From contig JAGQDJ010000217.1 of assembly GCA_022885665.1 (NCBI GenBank), positions 1 to 64,000 on the forward strand: 64,000 bases of DNA, in the 5' to 3' direction. Positions 46,501 to 58,116 of this stretch are shown piece after piece. Position 1 is the first letter of the stretch. Each line of letters opens with the position of its first letter. Source of the stretch: Triops longicaudatus. Taxonomy: Eukaryota; Arthropoda; Branchiopoda; Notostraca; Triopsidae. The notes below the pieces were generated by a model that made no database searches, was not told where the DNA came from, and was given only the letters and a program-made list of their open reading frames with translations. The translations under genes and the position numbers were made by a program.

Positions 46501-49367
46501 AAGAAACGACGTGTCCTTCACCGCGATCGGAACGAACAGGATTCTTCCTCTCCGGGCCGCAGAATTTACAAGCTACGGGCGGTGCGTTCAAGTCTATGCC
46601 GTCGCCGTTACGCGGGAAAGCTCAGGTTCAAGCGTTCGAGTTTCCGCCCCCCCGGCCGCCGTCGAACGAGTCGCAAGATCACAAGACGAATGCACGTCCA
46701 AATTACACACCTCACAGGACTTTGATTGAATCACAGCAGCCAGGGCCAATGCTGAGTGGCAAGAACGTGCGGCCGAGCCAGATGTCCGTTTCCACCGCTC
46801 CGTCAGTCGTTATCGCACATGTACAGCAGCCTTTGGCGGTGTCGACGGCATGTCCAACGATGTTACCTGGACTTGCACAAAGAAACCCAATGCAGCCGTC
46901 GGATTTGGCCGGTGGTAGCAAAACTGGACCACAGTTTAGCTATCCGGGCACGAACGCGAGTGGTGTCAGCATTTTGACGAATACCTTCGCTCAACCTGCT
47001 CTTCCGTCACCTGGTAATAGGCTACGCCAAATTCACGAAATTGTGTCTCATTTTGCATGTTTCGCTAGGTCACGCCAGTCAGGTGACTCGCTGGTCGCAC
47101 TCTGCTCCCTCTACGCCTTCTGTGATTGTCTCCAAGCCCGATGGAATTCATTCAGCGTTACCCATGTCATTGTAAGTTTTCGCCTTAGTGTGCACGTACG
47201 AGTTAAAGACTTGGGTTTCGAAACGAATCAATAAATTAGAAAGAGAACAGGATCAAAAAGGGCACGAATAAAAAGTACAAAATTATTACTGAAATTCTCA
47301 CAAATAGTACATGGAAAGCAGTGAAACTTGAATCTGTGAAAAAGTCGTCGCCTTGACTTTTTATTTGTACTTCGATTTATTCCTTTACTCTTTTCCTTCT
47401 GACAGTGTATCAGCGGGAACTGCGATTCGGCCAGTAGACGACTCACCGTGCTTCGCGAGCGTTATGAACTTGAAGTCGGGAACGTTAACACCGGTGACAA
47501 TCGCCGAGTTCAGTCGTCCTGCGAGGGTGAAAGCCGTCGTGGCGACGATTCCGACGGCCTCGGAGCTGGAAGAAGGTCCGGCGGCCTTCAGCGGCGGATC
47601 GTTGGCGCCAGAACCGGCGTCAGGACTCATGCCACCTCCCGAGTGTCCGGCCGACAAAGACCGAGACAAGCCAAAATTCGTCCTTGCGCCCACTCCTGCA
47701 CAGTTAGGCAAAGCTCCCTCTCAACGACGCCAGTCTTCAGGTCAGCAAACGAGCTTACAGTGGGGGATGCTTCCGTTTCGTTCTTGTGTCTTTGAATTGT
47801 GATTAGTTTTTTTTTTTTTTTTTTTTTGTTGTTGTCACGTGTACCTCGTAGTATAATGCGGTTGACTTTTGTTTCTCACAACACCATAGTAAAGAAGCAT
47901 TTTAATGGCGTTCAAAGCCTTGTATTAAACGTTGTATCCCTCTTCCAGTTAGTGCCAATTCGATGTCTCATGCGACAGCTACCTCGACGACGGTTCACTC
48001 TCAGCAGTCGTTGCCCAATCAGCCGTCACAGAATAGTGTGCCGCCCTGCAGCCCGACGTTAGCCACCGCCGCGGTGAGCGGAGGCGGCAATGGGACGTAT
48101 TGCGGTCCGCCCACTCCCTCGCCGAGCGTACCTCCCTCTCCTTCCATGAGAAAGGGCTACATGAAACGGACCAAAGAGGACGGCATGGATCGGTAATCAT
48201 CTAAACATGAATTAATTAGCTAGTGGAATGGAAATAGTGGAAGAGAAAGTCAATTAAATAGAACGCGAAGTAATGTTCTGGCCAGGTGTACTAACATTTT
48301 ATATCTCTATGTGACTAGGGTGCTTGAGCAAGTTAACTTTGACGAAAAGTTTTCCCACTTGCCTGAATTCAACCCAGCTGATTGCCAATCGCCGTCCGCG
48401 TTGTCGCTACCTGCCAGTCCGCGCGTGTTTGTACAAAGCTACCGGCGGAAACGCGTTACGTCAAGTACGCTGTGGACTTCCCTTTCTTCTCTTATCTTTT
48501 TTATTGGCTTTCTTTTTCACTTCGGAAAGACAGGTTTTTCTCTGCTGCCTCTCCTGTTAGCATATTATCATTATTATTCATTTATTTTATTTTTTTTTAC
48601 CAAATATCTGATTTGTTCTGTTTGGCATTTTTATTCAAACGATCGAGTGTTAACGAAATCGTGTTGATTTTTAACAGCTACGGAAGAAGAAGCTGACTCG
48701 GACGTTACGAATACGCCCGCTCCCACGGCCACGCCTTCTTCATCCGTGGTAGGAAACACCTTCTTCGGTCCGGATTTCAGTTTAGACGCGTTTCAAGGTA
48801 ATGATTCGAATTAAAATTCTCTTGAGGAGCTATCCGATGTGAGTAGTTATAACCTCTGTAGAAGGCGTGGATGGGAACGACTCCATCTCCCCGGGAGCAC
48901 GTTCACCCCGTACGCCCAAAACGCCCGCTACGGCCACGCCTACGCCGTTGAGCACGCCTCGCGAAGGTGACAAGAATTACTCGTCCTTACGCCGCGTCCT
49001 GGAACAAAGGCGACAGCTGGTGATGCAGCTGTTCCAAGAGCACGGATATTTTCCCTCCACGCAAGCGACTTCATTGTTTCAGGTAGCTTTTTAGATTTCT
49101 TTTATTTATGGAAGTGTAAAGTACCTTATTTATTCGTTATGATTTCATGATTTCGTAATCTAGGCAAGACATTCGGACATATTTCCGAATAAAAACTGTC
49201 TGCAGTTGAAGATCCGTGAGGTGCGACAGAAGTTGATGGCGTGCAGCACGACTCCCTCCAGCACGAATCAACCGGCCAATCCCGGAAGTGGAGACGTGGC
49301 TGGTTCAGAGACTAGTACAGAGAACGGTGCCAACCCCAATGCCATGGCGACAACCAGTAATGATTAG
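40501..49367 (+). CDS. CIC: Capicua, HMG-box transcriptional repressor, long form
   Basis: This is a nuclear repressor acting downstream of RTK/ERK signalling. Coding exons: 40501-40795 (ATG candidate at 40595), 40964-42320, 42565-44298, 44896-45845, 45922-45984, 46094-46299, 46484-47013, 47069-47171, 47406-47740, 47949-48192, 48319-48464, 48678-48797, 48862-49082, 49164-49367. From 40595 this gives 6,414 nt, about 2,137 residues; all phases agree. In order: the long-isoform N-terminal domain (SDWKNHRVLAKKGG to IRLIQPPWWEE), the CIC-specific motif GIRKKFNGKQWRRLC, ATXN1-binding-like VTVFPWHTLVPF, the HMG box ([20 protein letters not shown] to HPDWKWC, about 45475-45690), RMVICEEG, and the C-terminal C1 DNA-binding domain (SYRRKR and SSLRRVLEQRRQLVMQLF to LQLKIREVRQK). 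An upstream open frame to an acceptor at 40500 suggests an earlier start exon. Stop TAG is at 49365-49367. Confidence 0.93.
47807..47827. repeat. Poly-T tract in a CIC intron
   Basis: Twenty-one consecutive T residues lie in the intron after exon 47406-47740. It is simple sequence and could act as part of a distant polypyrimidine tract, though a separate pyrimidine-rich acceptor precedes 47949. Confidence 0.8.
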
Positions 49368-51834
49368 CAGAATGTCTTGGACTTGGTCTTTTCTGTGCGA
49401 AGGAAGCGGTCGATGGTAGAAAGAAATCCTCCTTGTTTAGTTCGAGTTAACCAGCGACAATCAGGGCAACGAGGCAATTTGGAATCTCTCGAAATGTTTC
49501 GTGGGAGAGCAAAAAGTTATCGACGTTCCGCACTTTTTCTATGTTATAGCGAAGAATTGAAGGTTCAGCTGTCAGTTTTTGTTTCCATTTGAGTTTTTGT
49601 ATGACTCGTTTCTTGAAGTGCATTGAATGGGGAAAGTGCAACAAAATGATCAGTGGGCCAGTATTCAAGTTCCCCTGCCAGTGATCAGTTAAGCTTCTGC
49701 TACCTAACACAGGAGTTTTCTTTATCACGTACATTAAGAAAGAAATTTTTGATTTGTTAGTAATGTGTGCATCAGACCATCCAAAGTGAGCGCTTTACCT
49801 AACCGCACATTGTCTTCGGGAACTCCTTCCACTCGAACAATTGTGTTGAAGAGTTCATGAAGCTCCGGGCTACGATACTTTGTCAAACCGAGTTGGAGAG
49901 GGTAAAAAGAAAAAGAAAAAAAAGCTGGGAAAGACTTGTTCCTGGACAGCTGTGTTGCTTCTTCTTGGGGATTGAAGACGAGTGAGAAAACATTCAAAAG
50001 AATCACCAAAATTTGAGATAACAATGCCGTTTTTATCCGCCCTCACCTCTAATTTAGTGTCTTAAAAGAAAGCTCACACGGATTTTGTATTAGTTGTGTT
50101 ACAAAAAAAAAACAAGCATTGGAGACAAAGAGCCACGCGTGGCTTGGGTGACGAGCATATTGGCCCTTCAATGCTGGTGAAACAAAATTGCGTTACGATT
50201 TGGACTATCCGGTTATATTATTGTGTCAGAGGAAAATAGGGTTTTTAGAGACAAAAGTTTACAGTGTCTGTGAAATTCAGTTTTTCTCGAAATTGTTTAA
50301 AAGCTATTAAGAGATGCATTGGAAAGAATGAGGAAGGTAACAAAATGTCTCGTTATTGGCTCTCTCCGTGGTCTTGGGATGCCAACCTTGTTTATTTCCT
50401 TCAGATTTTTAAATGTCCTTCTCCATTGTTTATTGTACATCTGTGATAATCGAGAGAAAGGCTCCATGTGTAATTGGATGTCTAGGGAAATAGACCAATA
50501 ATTCTAATTAAACGGCGTTGGGGTTACTTTTTATATATATATATATTTTTTTCAAATCGTTGTGTCAACAACATAACTCAGAAACACTTTCTTCCCGTGG
50601 ACATGTTTTCGGGTATCCATAACGAAGACGACCGGAAGAATGGCATCAAGTCCTGGATGTGGATGCCAGGAATATGAAATGATGTCCCGGTTACTCACTG
50701 TTGGATCGCGTCACGAGGTAGAAAATACACGTTGACGGAGAGTTGCGTCACTTGACGCGAAATCCGGCTGTTCAGAATATTTTTCACCCACGTAAAATAC
50801 TTAATTACCTTGGCAGTTGATTTATTTGAGACTTCAAGAGAGTGACGGAATTCTCTGAGTACCAAGCTGCGTGGTTTGCATTCTTTATCCTTTAGTTTAA
50901 GAAGCCGTATCCTGGCCATTTCTAGTCAAGTCATAATTCAATACTTCCAGGATGGGAGGCAGGCATTGGACACTGTCAGCGGTTATGCGTCTTTCATTTA
51001 GTGTTTTAACTAGCCTAAAAACCATTTCGTACAAAAACCATTTCGTGAAGTTCAAATTTGCTTGGCATTAGTGTTAGAATCCACCGGCAGATGGTACAAA
51101 AGGGCCGGAATATGGACTTTCAAGGAGGCGGCGGCCGACATCGTTACCGTTGGCTTGTTTGTTCCCAGCCAAAGTTTCAGTTTATGTGTAAACGACATGG
51201 AACACGGTAGTAATTAGAGCTAGGTCAGTGAGTGTCAGAGAAGAAAGTTTGTCCTGCGTACTGTTTAGCGTGTGCAGAGTCCCTTGGGCGTTGCAAGTGA
51301 AGACATTGTATGTTTACATTCACAGTGTCAGTGACAGCTGTTCTTTTCCCCCACCCAACTTCGCCAGTGGAGAAAGTTTCGTCGGGAAAGCTGTTTCTTG
51401 GATAACATTCTTTCGTGGCAATACCATATTTATTACCGTGAACACCCAGTTTAGCCCAGCATACGGTGGACACCACTTGTTCAGGTAAAATGCTCTTTCC
51501 ACGGCAACTGCTTAACTTAATCCTAGCGTGCCGAATAGGAAAGCACGCGTTGGGAAGGATTATATTTTCGTGTTCTGCAACGACCAGTGGAAAAGATCAA
51601 GTTGTCTCTGATTACCCGTAACACGAATGTGACAGGCTAAAAAAGTACGTGCAAGTCGTGCGTGCATAATGCCACAGTGTTAATGCAAGGAGACTGTAGC
51701 TCAGTGCTTCTCTGTTTTTTTTCTTTCCCTATTACTATACCCTAATATCTGCGTCAAAACTCCTTTTACCTCTATGAACTTTAATATGTCGAAGTAACAA
51801 CTCCTAAGGGCGATTGACAAGAAGGCATAAGTAC

Positions 51835-51910
51835 CGTGTAAGTCGAAGCCCGGACGCTTGAACGGGTTGAACAGCGTAACAAGTGGCAAGTCGAGCGAAA
51901 TTGTTGGAAT
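51835..51910 (-). repeat. Dispersed repeat, copy 1
   Basis: Minus strand reads TTTCGCTCGACTTGCCACTT, followed about 30 bases later by GGGCTTCGACTTACACGG. The same two blocks recur in similar order in copies near 52.0, 52.4 and, in part, 54.9 kb. This copy happens to be open in frame (minus), as part of an 82-codon ORF. Confidence 0.45.
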
Positions 51911-51987
51911 ATTGTAAACTGTGGGTTGTAGCGAGGCTTCAATGTCCAAACCGTTTAAAGCTTGAAATGAAACTGTTAGGAAAATCA

Positions 51988-52092
51988 GGCGCGCATATCG
52001 CGTAAGTCGGAGAACAGCATTGTAGGGCTACGGCTTGGAACGCGCAAATCGAGTCAAAATTGGCAAGGTTGAAAAATGAGCGAAATCTTTCG
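51988..52092 (-). repeat. Dispersed repeat, copy 2
   Basis: The minus strand carries GATTTCGCTCATTTTTCAAC, then TTTTGACTCGATTTGCGCG, then CTCCGACTTACGCG. It is a diverged member of the family seen at 51835-51910 and 52380-52460. Confidence 0.45.
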
Positions 52093-52379
52093 GTTTTTGG
52101 AGAATGTTAGCTTCAGTGGCGTGTTTCGCAGATTTTTTTTTGTTATTTTAAGCACTTGAAATAAAAAATGTTACTCTTATAAGCGTCAATGAACAAGCAT
52201 TGTGGCAGTGTGATCTATCACATATATATCGGTATTAAAAAGTCCTGCCTATAGAACCAATGTAAACACAGTAGGTTGCTGTCCCTCAGAAAACACCCAA
52301 ATGTAGGCGTTTGGAAGCACTGGAAGGCTGGCGAACCGCGTAAATGGAATAGCATGCGCACTGGATAGCATGGAAAGGC

Positions 52380-52460
52380 CTAGGGCGTAACCCGCGCAAG
52401 TCGAGGTGTTTCCGAGTCAGAAGGGGAAAATTGAGCGAAAGCTTTCGAAAGTTTCATTTC
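52380..52460 (-). repeat. Dispersed repeat, copy 3
   Basis: The minus strand carries GCTTTCGCTCAATTTTCCCC, then TCTGACTCGGAAACACC, then TCGACTTGCGCGGGTTACGC. Block order and spacing follow copies 1 and 2. Confidence 0.45.
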
Positions 52461-54887
52461 AAAAATCCTTGGACTACGATGCACGCAAACTTGTCCCTAG
52501 CCGCATCGCCCAGGTATTTGCCTGCCGGTCGAGAGCGTTTCCAATGGCTCATCACCAATACCATCAAAAGCGAGGCGGGCTGAGGCTTGCGGCGTAAAAG
52601 GTCGCTGACTTGAACGATGGCAAGGGGGACACGACGTTGCGGAGCCCGATTTGTACTCCTTTGCCAAGCCAACAAGTCAAACCAGCTCTCTCCAAGAAGC
52701 GTGAATGGGAATGGAGCGAGGCTGCAGCGAAAGGTGTGCATTACCTCGCTTAACGAAAGGACGCTGTAATTTGAGCGCCTCGGTCGCTTTGATGCTCGAA
52801 GCGTGCTTGCCATGAAGCCAGTCATTTGGCCCGGAACCGCGTTGGCAGTGCGTACCTCCTTAATATGTCTAATACCCGAACAAATACGCTAACAATGGGT
52901 ACTTGGCTGTTGCACGCCAGCCCAAAGAGCCTTTGGTGTGAAACTTGGGCACTTATTAATGTGAGTACAAGGGATCAGTAATGGCAATCCAGAGCTCTGT
53001 GATCCGACTTAAATACTGTGGTTTTAAAGACTCAAGATCCTGCGAATTCAAAGTTTGAAGGCTTCCATCATTTTGTTTCGAGCCACTCGTGTAGTTGGCT
53101 TTCAGATTTTCGTCTGTGCTAACAGATTTCTTCGTTAACGGCTGAACAAACGTGTCGATAACCGGTGCCAAAAACGCAGGTGTGGAATCTGTTAGAAAAC
53201 CAAGTGTAAAGACTTCGGACCGGAATGTTTACTGTCAGTGTTAGATTCCGTTCGTTGACTGTTCTGACTGTTTCGTTTCCAGGGCCTGAACGTTTGGGTC
53301 AAACAGTTGTACAATATCGGTCAAGTACGATGGACTGATCAAAGTTTGACAGGTGTTATCGAAACAGGAAAGTTGGGTCCAAACCTGCTGATCTTAGTGC
53401 ATGCCAATTTCTGTCACGGAAAATAAAAGAAACAAAGAAAAAGACGTTGCAATGTAATAATTCATTCTGTTGAAACAGCAGCTAAATACGTGTGGGCTGG
53501 TGAGCAGATACAGAAGACTCTTGCTTTACCGAGTCCACCTTATCTATTGCCTCCTAATAAAGCGCGAGAACTTAACTGTCTGTACCAACTCACCCTTTCA
53601 GTGTTAACGTAGTGAAAACTAGCATCCAACATAACCGCTGTTTAACACAAAGCGTAAAGTAATTGTACAGTACTAATGTCGTTAACTCTCGACACTTCAA
53701 AAAATGATAACTCGCGGCCATGTTGAAGTCCCACACAGCAGTGATTGCTCACGCAAGTGTCGGGTAGGACAGCTTTTCGCGAGACCATTTTGCAGGTTGC
53801 TGGAATGTTCTCCTTTTCGCCTGCTGGCTGAGAAAGCCCCACGTTGCATACACGGTTGTTAGGCCAATTTCGCTTTCCCTTTTCCGAATCAAGTGCTGAG
53901 CTTGCAAGAAGGCACAGCTGAATGCAACATGTTAGCTTTCATGCACGTTGACGGGAGAACGGCATCTTGTTGCAATGTTCTGAAAACGTACTTGTGGCCG
54001 TCGCTCTTTCTCAGCTTGAGCCAGTGGTGGCGTGAAAAAAGGGTTTGGAAGTGAAGGCACATGTTTCCCATTCACGTGCGTGTTTTTTTTTTTTTTTTTT
54101 GCTTATTCGACTACCAAGCCCGGAACTTCGAAGCTATCCAATTACTTCAAGCCACTAAAAAGCCTTTTTGGACGGTTTGGGGGGCACTGTTCCATTCCAT
54201 GGCAGCATGTTTTATTTCCTCGAGTGATTTCTTGTTGTTCAGTTCGGATTTTCTTATCGCGCTTCATAGATATTGTGGCGTTGCAAGTCAGCTTGGTTTA
54301 TGTTCACCGTAAATAAGGCCTGCCAAGGGTAAATCTGTTACTGAAAAGGGCTGAGTGACTGAAAAGTCTTGGAAAGAGCCAACACGCCCAAACGCGTTTT
54401 CACCTTCGGTCGGAGAAAAAGCGGTATGGGAATCAAGTGGTGGATACTTCTCACGTCATCACTGGGAAGAACGGGGATTCACTAGGAAGGTTAAAACAAT
54501 GAGCTTTACTTTCTCTGTTTCGCGTTGGACTCGTTACAGATTGTAAAATCTCACTGATGGGAAAGTACTCCGCCATGGACGCGTGTTCGGTTGAATGACA
54601 GTAATGATGGGAACTAGGTAGAGCAGAAAGAATGACGTTAGGGTGGTTATGAGATGCAGTTAGCTTTCGTGGCTTAGACAGCTCGTTTGCAGGTCGTAAA
54701 ATAGGTTTAAACTAGCAGGTTCAGGTGATTGAACTCGACGTCATTGTAGTACTCTTTCAGAGTTGCTTTGCCTTCCAAACATCGTTCTTTCTACTCGGGA
54801 TGAGTACACGTTAATACGTCGTTGACCGAAAAAGCACTGTTTTTACTCAATTGCGAGTAATTCACCCAGGTTGAGGCACTGCGTAAG

Positions 54888-54932
54888 TCGAAGCTCGCGC
54901 ACCAAATCGCATGGCAAGGAGACGAAGACGGG
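54888..54932 (-). repeat. Dispersed repeat, partial copy 4
   Basis: The minus strand contains GCGCGAGCTTCGACTTACGC, the right-hand block of the family, but the TTTCGCTC block is not seen nearby. Confidence 0.35.
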
Positions 54933-57900
54933 GGACTTCAGGAAAGGTTCCCTGTCGTTGTTGAATTATATCGTTGAATTCACCGGCGTACAAGTTTCAG
55001 AGAAATTTATTCCAGCGGAAGAAGTTAAATAATAGTAATAATATTAGTTGGCTAATTTCGTCGTTTCTTGACGTGTCTTTGGTAAAAGGGCATATTTGGC
55101 AACTCTTCCTTCCATTCATTTACCAGATGAACTGCGTGAACGTGCGCTTCCATTTAGCTCGGTGAATTCTGGAGAAGCTATAAGTAATGTTTTGGTAACC
55201 CGAGTCCAGTCTAGAGGGAAAACTCTGCAGTTTACTCTTTGTACGTGTTTACAGGGAACATTCCTTATAATGTTCTTATCTCCTAAGAAAAGTAAACGTG
55301 ATAAAGTTTGTCAGCAGGCCAAAAACATGCATGATTTCATGGACCCTGAATCTCGCACTTTATCTACAGCCTCGTGTGCAAGCGATACCAAGTAGCAGCT
55401 CAAGTTCGGTATCATTGGAATGCTTATCTAAGTCTCGCATTGAAAAGCCCAAAGGTGGGACCTTCAGAATCGCTTTTTAACCAGTTGCAATGTTCGCGTA
55501 TCTCGGTGAGCGATTACGAGACGAAAACTGGGAGCGACTCGCTATTTGATGATGACCTCAATCTAATTAAGCGCCCAGCTCAGCAGGCGTGAAGCAGCAC
55601 ACGCACAACACATTAGCCGCCAGTTTGAAACTCGGCTAAAAGCGAGCCACGGCAAGCCATTGTATGCGCTGCGTGAGAGGCACGATGGCAGGGATGTAGG
55701 CAGCATTGAGGAAGACAACGTGTCTTGACTCGGAAAGACAGATATTTGAGGAATGTTTGCGGCGAGGGAGGAACAATAGGGAAATGGAGAAAGGATATGG
55801 TTGTGACATAATAGCAAGGCAGGACGGGATGGGCGTTGGTGAGGTTAGAGTAATGCGGTATCTGAACATTCTTGCACGCCCTTGTGTGTAAAAGCATACA
55901 TGAAATGAAAACCTGAGCGAAAACCAACTGGAGCCTATTATTGACTTTTCGCTTTTTCTCTTGGGTTGTTATTTCGTAAGAACTGGCGAGAAAAGCTGCA
56001 TGTCCTAAAGATTAATACATGTTATTTGCACCCTAAAGCTAGAGGAGCCTCATTGAAGACTACTGAAAGTCACTCAAATCCTACTTAGTTTTCTATTTTC
56101 ATCGTATACGTTCATCGTTCCTGTGTTTTTATTTATGTTTACCTTTTTTTACTTTGTTATCCCATGTAGCAATATAGAACTGTTCTCCGTAGGCTTTCCT
56201 TCTCTTTGATTAGAATACAGTCTCTTGAAATCGTCTATAAACCCCCTGTGCATGATTCCCGGGAGGATTCATGTGTACCTTGAAAAGGGAAGTTAGGAGA
56301 AAACTCCTCGCGTGCTTCACTTAATGGGGATCGTATTTGCAGTCAACTTAGCCAAGCGAGCCTAATTCGAGCAGAAGGAGTAGCCTACATAAAAACTGGC
56401 TTGCTAGGCTACGTGATGGCAGAAACCAAGTTTCCGGTTCATGCCTGGTAAGTTTTCTGTCGTAAGCGCGATAGTCGCGGTCGTGGATGACCCAGCTGCG
56501 TCAGTTTCTTGGTTTCACTCTGTAGGGAACCTACCGCAACCGTTGGGCCAAATGGGTTGCAATCGTGCCCATATGAGCCAAAGAATGTGAGAAAACAAGT
56601 CAGCAGCGTCTGCTTTATCTCCCGTCACAATTGCCGTTTGGGACACATTAGCGACATCCGAACTGTCTTGACATGCCAACAGGAAGCAAAAGCTCAGTTT
56701 CACCGTTTGTTTGGGCTTTTTTTTTCGTCCCAACTTTCACAGGAATTTTCCTTTAGTTTTAGTTCATTCGGACGTTTAAAGCATGCGAGAATTGAATTTT
56801 TGACAATTATCCGTCGTAAAGGCCGTATACAAAATACAAGGTTTTGGGATGAATGTTGGTTTTTAAGCAGAAGCAAGGTCTGGGAGAACGCGCAAGGACC
56901 AAGTTATTTGACAATTTTGGGGTCTTCAAGGCCTATCTGCGTGGCCTCTTTTGGATGCATCACGAGGAGAAACATCATTAAGCAATTCAGTGAATGTCGT
57001 TATGCCTTTTTGACATTTTTCTTGATAGTAGAGCTAAACTTCATAAGTATCTTTATTATCGCTGACGTGTCATTTGGAAAAGAATTTTCAGTCATTTTCT
57101 GGGACACAACCATTTTTAGATACGTTTTTTTTTACCGTCGTAGAAGTGTCTTTTTTACAATACCCGGGAATGCTAATGTCGCTAAGTCTATTTAGTCAAG
57201 CATAAGATAGGAGAGTCAATTTTATCCAAACAAAGCTACGTTTATTGATTTTGGAACAAAAGCTTGAATACGAAGCTTGAAAAGGAATAGTAGATCTTGA
57301 TAGTATTCGTAAAACAAGAAACTAGATTTTCTGAATGATTTTTTTTAACCAGAATTTTTAAGACTTAGGGAACTGAGAAAACTAGTGCAGGATTATTGGA
57401 TTTGCTGTCGGCCGTAAATTCTTTCCTTTTTATTACTGCTTGGTACATAAGTCATAACTTTTGCGTTATCAGTGTAAGACCCGACCTATTATTGCGATGA
57501 AACGAGAAGCACATTTCAGGAAACAAGCTTGGACCCCCTCCTGCTTTGGCAATCCAAATCTGTTTTCCAGCCTCGAAGGGGATTGTGTTTGATGAAGCAT
57601 GTGATGTGATTGTTACTCAAGTTCAGATTCAATTCGGGGACGAATTACTTTTCTTTTTCGAAGAGTAGTTGTTGGGCAATCCAATTCTAGTATCTTTCAA
57701 TTCTAGTATGTTTTTTAATTTAACGACATAAGCGTATTGTCCTGTCGTGTGTTGGCATTCTCCCATACAGTATAGACTCTTACGCACTTGAAATTCATTG
57801 AGTTAAGCGCACATACCCTTATTCTTCTTTCGCACACTTAAAACATTATTTCTTGTTTTCACGTACTTTAACGTAGTCTTGAGGCTTTCCTTATCCGTCA

Positions 57901-58116
57901 AGTGTCCAGAAACTTATTTTCTCCAGGGTTCATTTTATGTTTTTAAGTTTTAGTTTGGTTTATATATTCATTTCAGCTTTCATTTCCTGTACCATTTTTA
58001 AGAGGAATTTCAGCCCATTCACCGGTTTGGCACTTTTTTAGGCTTATTCGTTTAGGCGTTTCTTGTTCCTATTTTATTATTAACTTATTGATTGTGGGTT
58101 TCTTTGTGTGTTGCAG

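Larger units (their letters stand above)
49368..58116. other. Gene-poor interval between CIC and spectrin
   Basis: About 8.7 kb with CIC 3' sequence at the left and the spectrin 5' leader at the right; a 5' UTR exon of spectrin begins after a TTGCAG acceptor at 58116. No recognisable gene was found. Minus-strand open frames of 60-120 codons between 49.7 and 53.3 kb read like ordinary protein but match no family I know. A TA dinucleotide run lies at about 50531-50546 and a small dispersed repeat family at 51.8-54.9 kb. Confidence 0.5.

Noticed and set aside
52454..52825. 123-codon minus-strand frame
   Set aside because: It overlaps part of the dispersed repeat region, is rich in R, S and L, and has no family similarity.
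56509..57195. 228-codon plus-strand open frame
   Set aside because: It contains no ATG at all and matches no family; at most it could be an exon, but no flanking coding sequence supports this.
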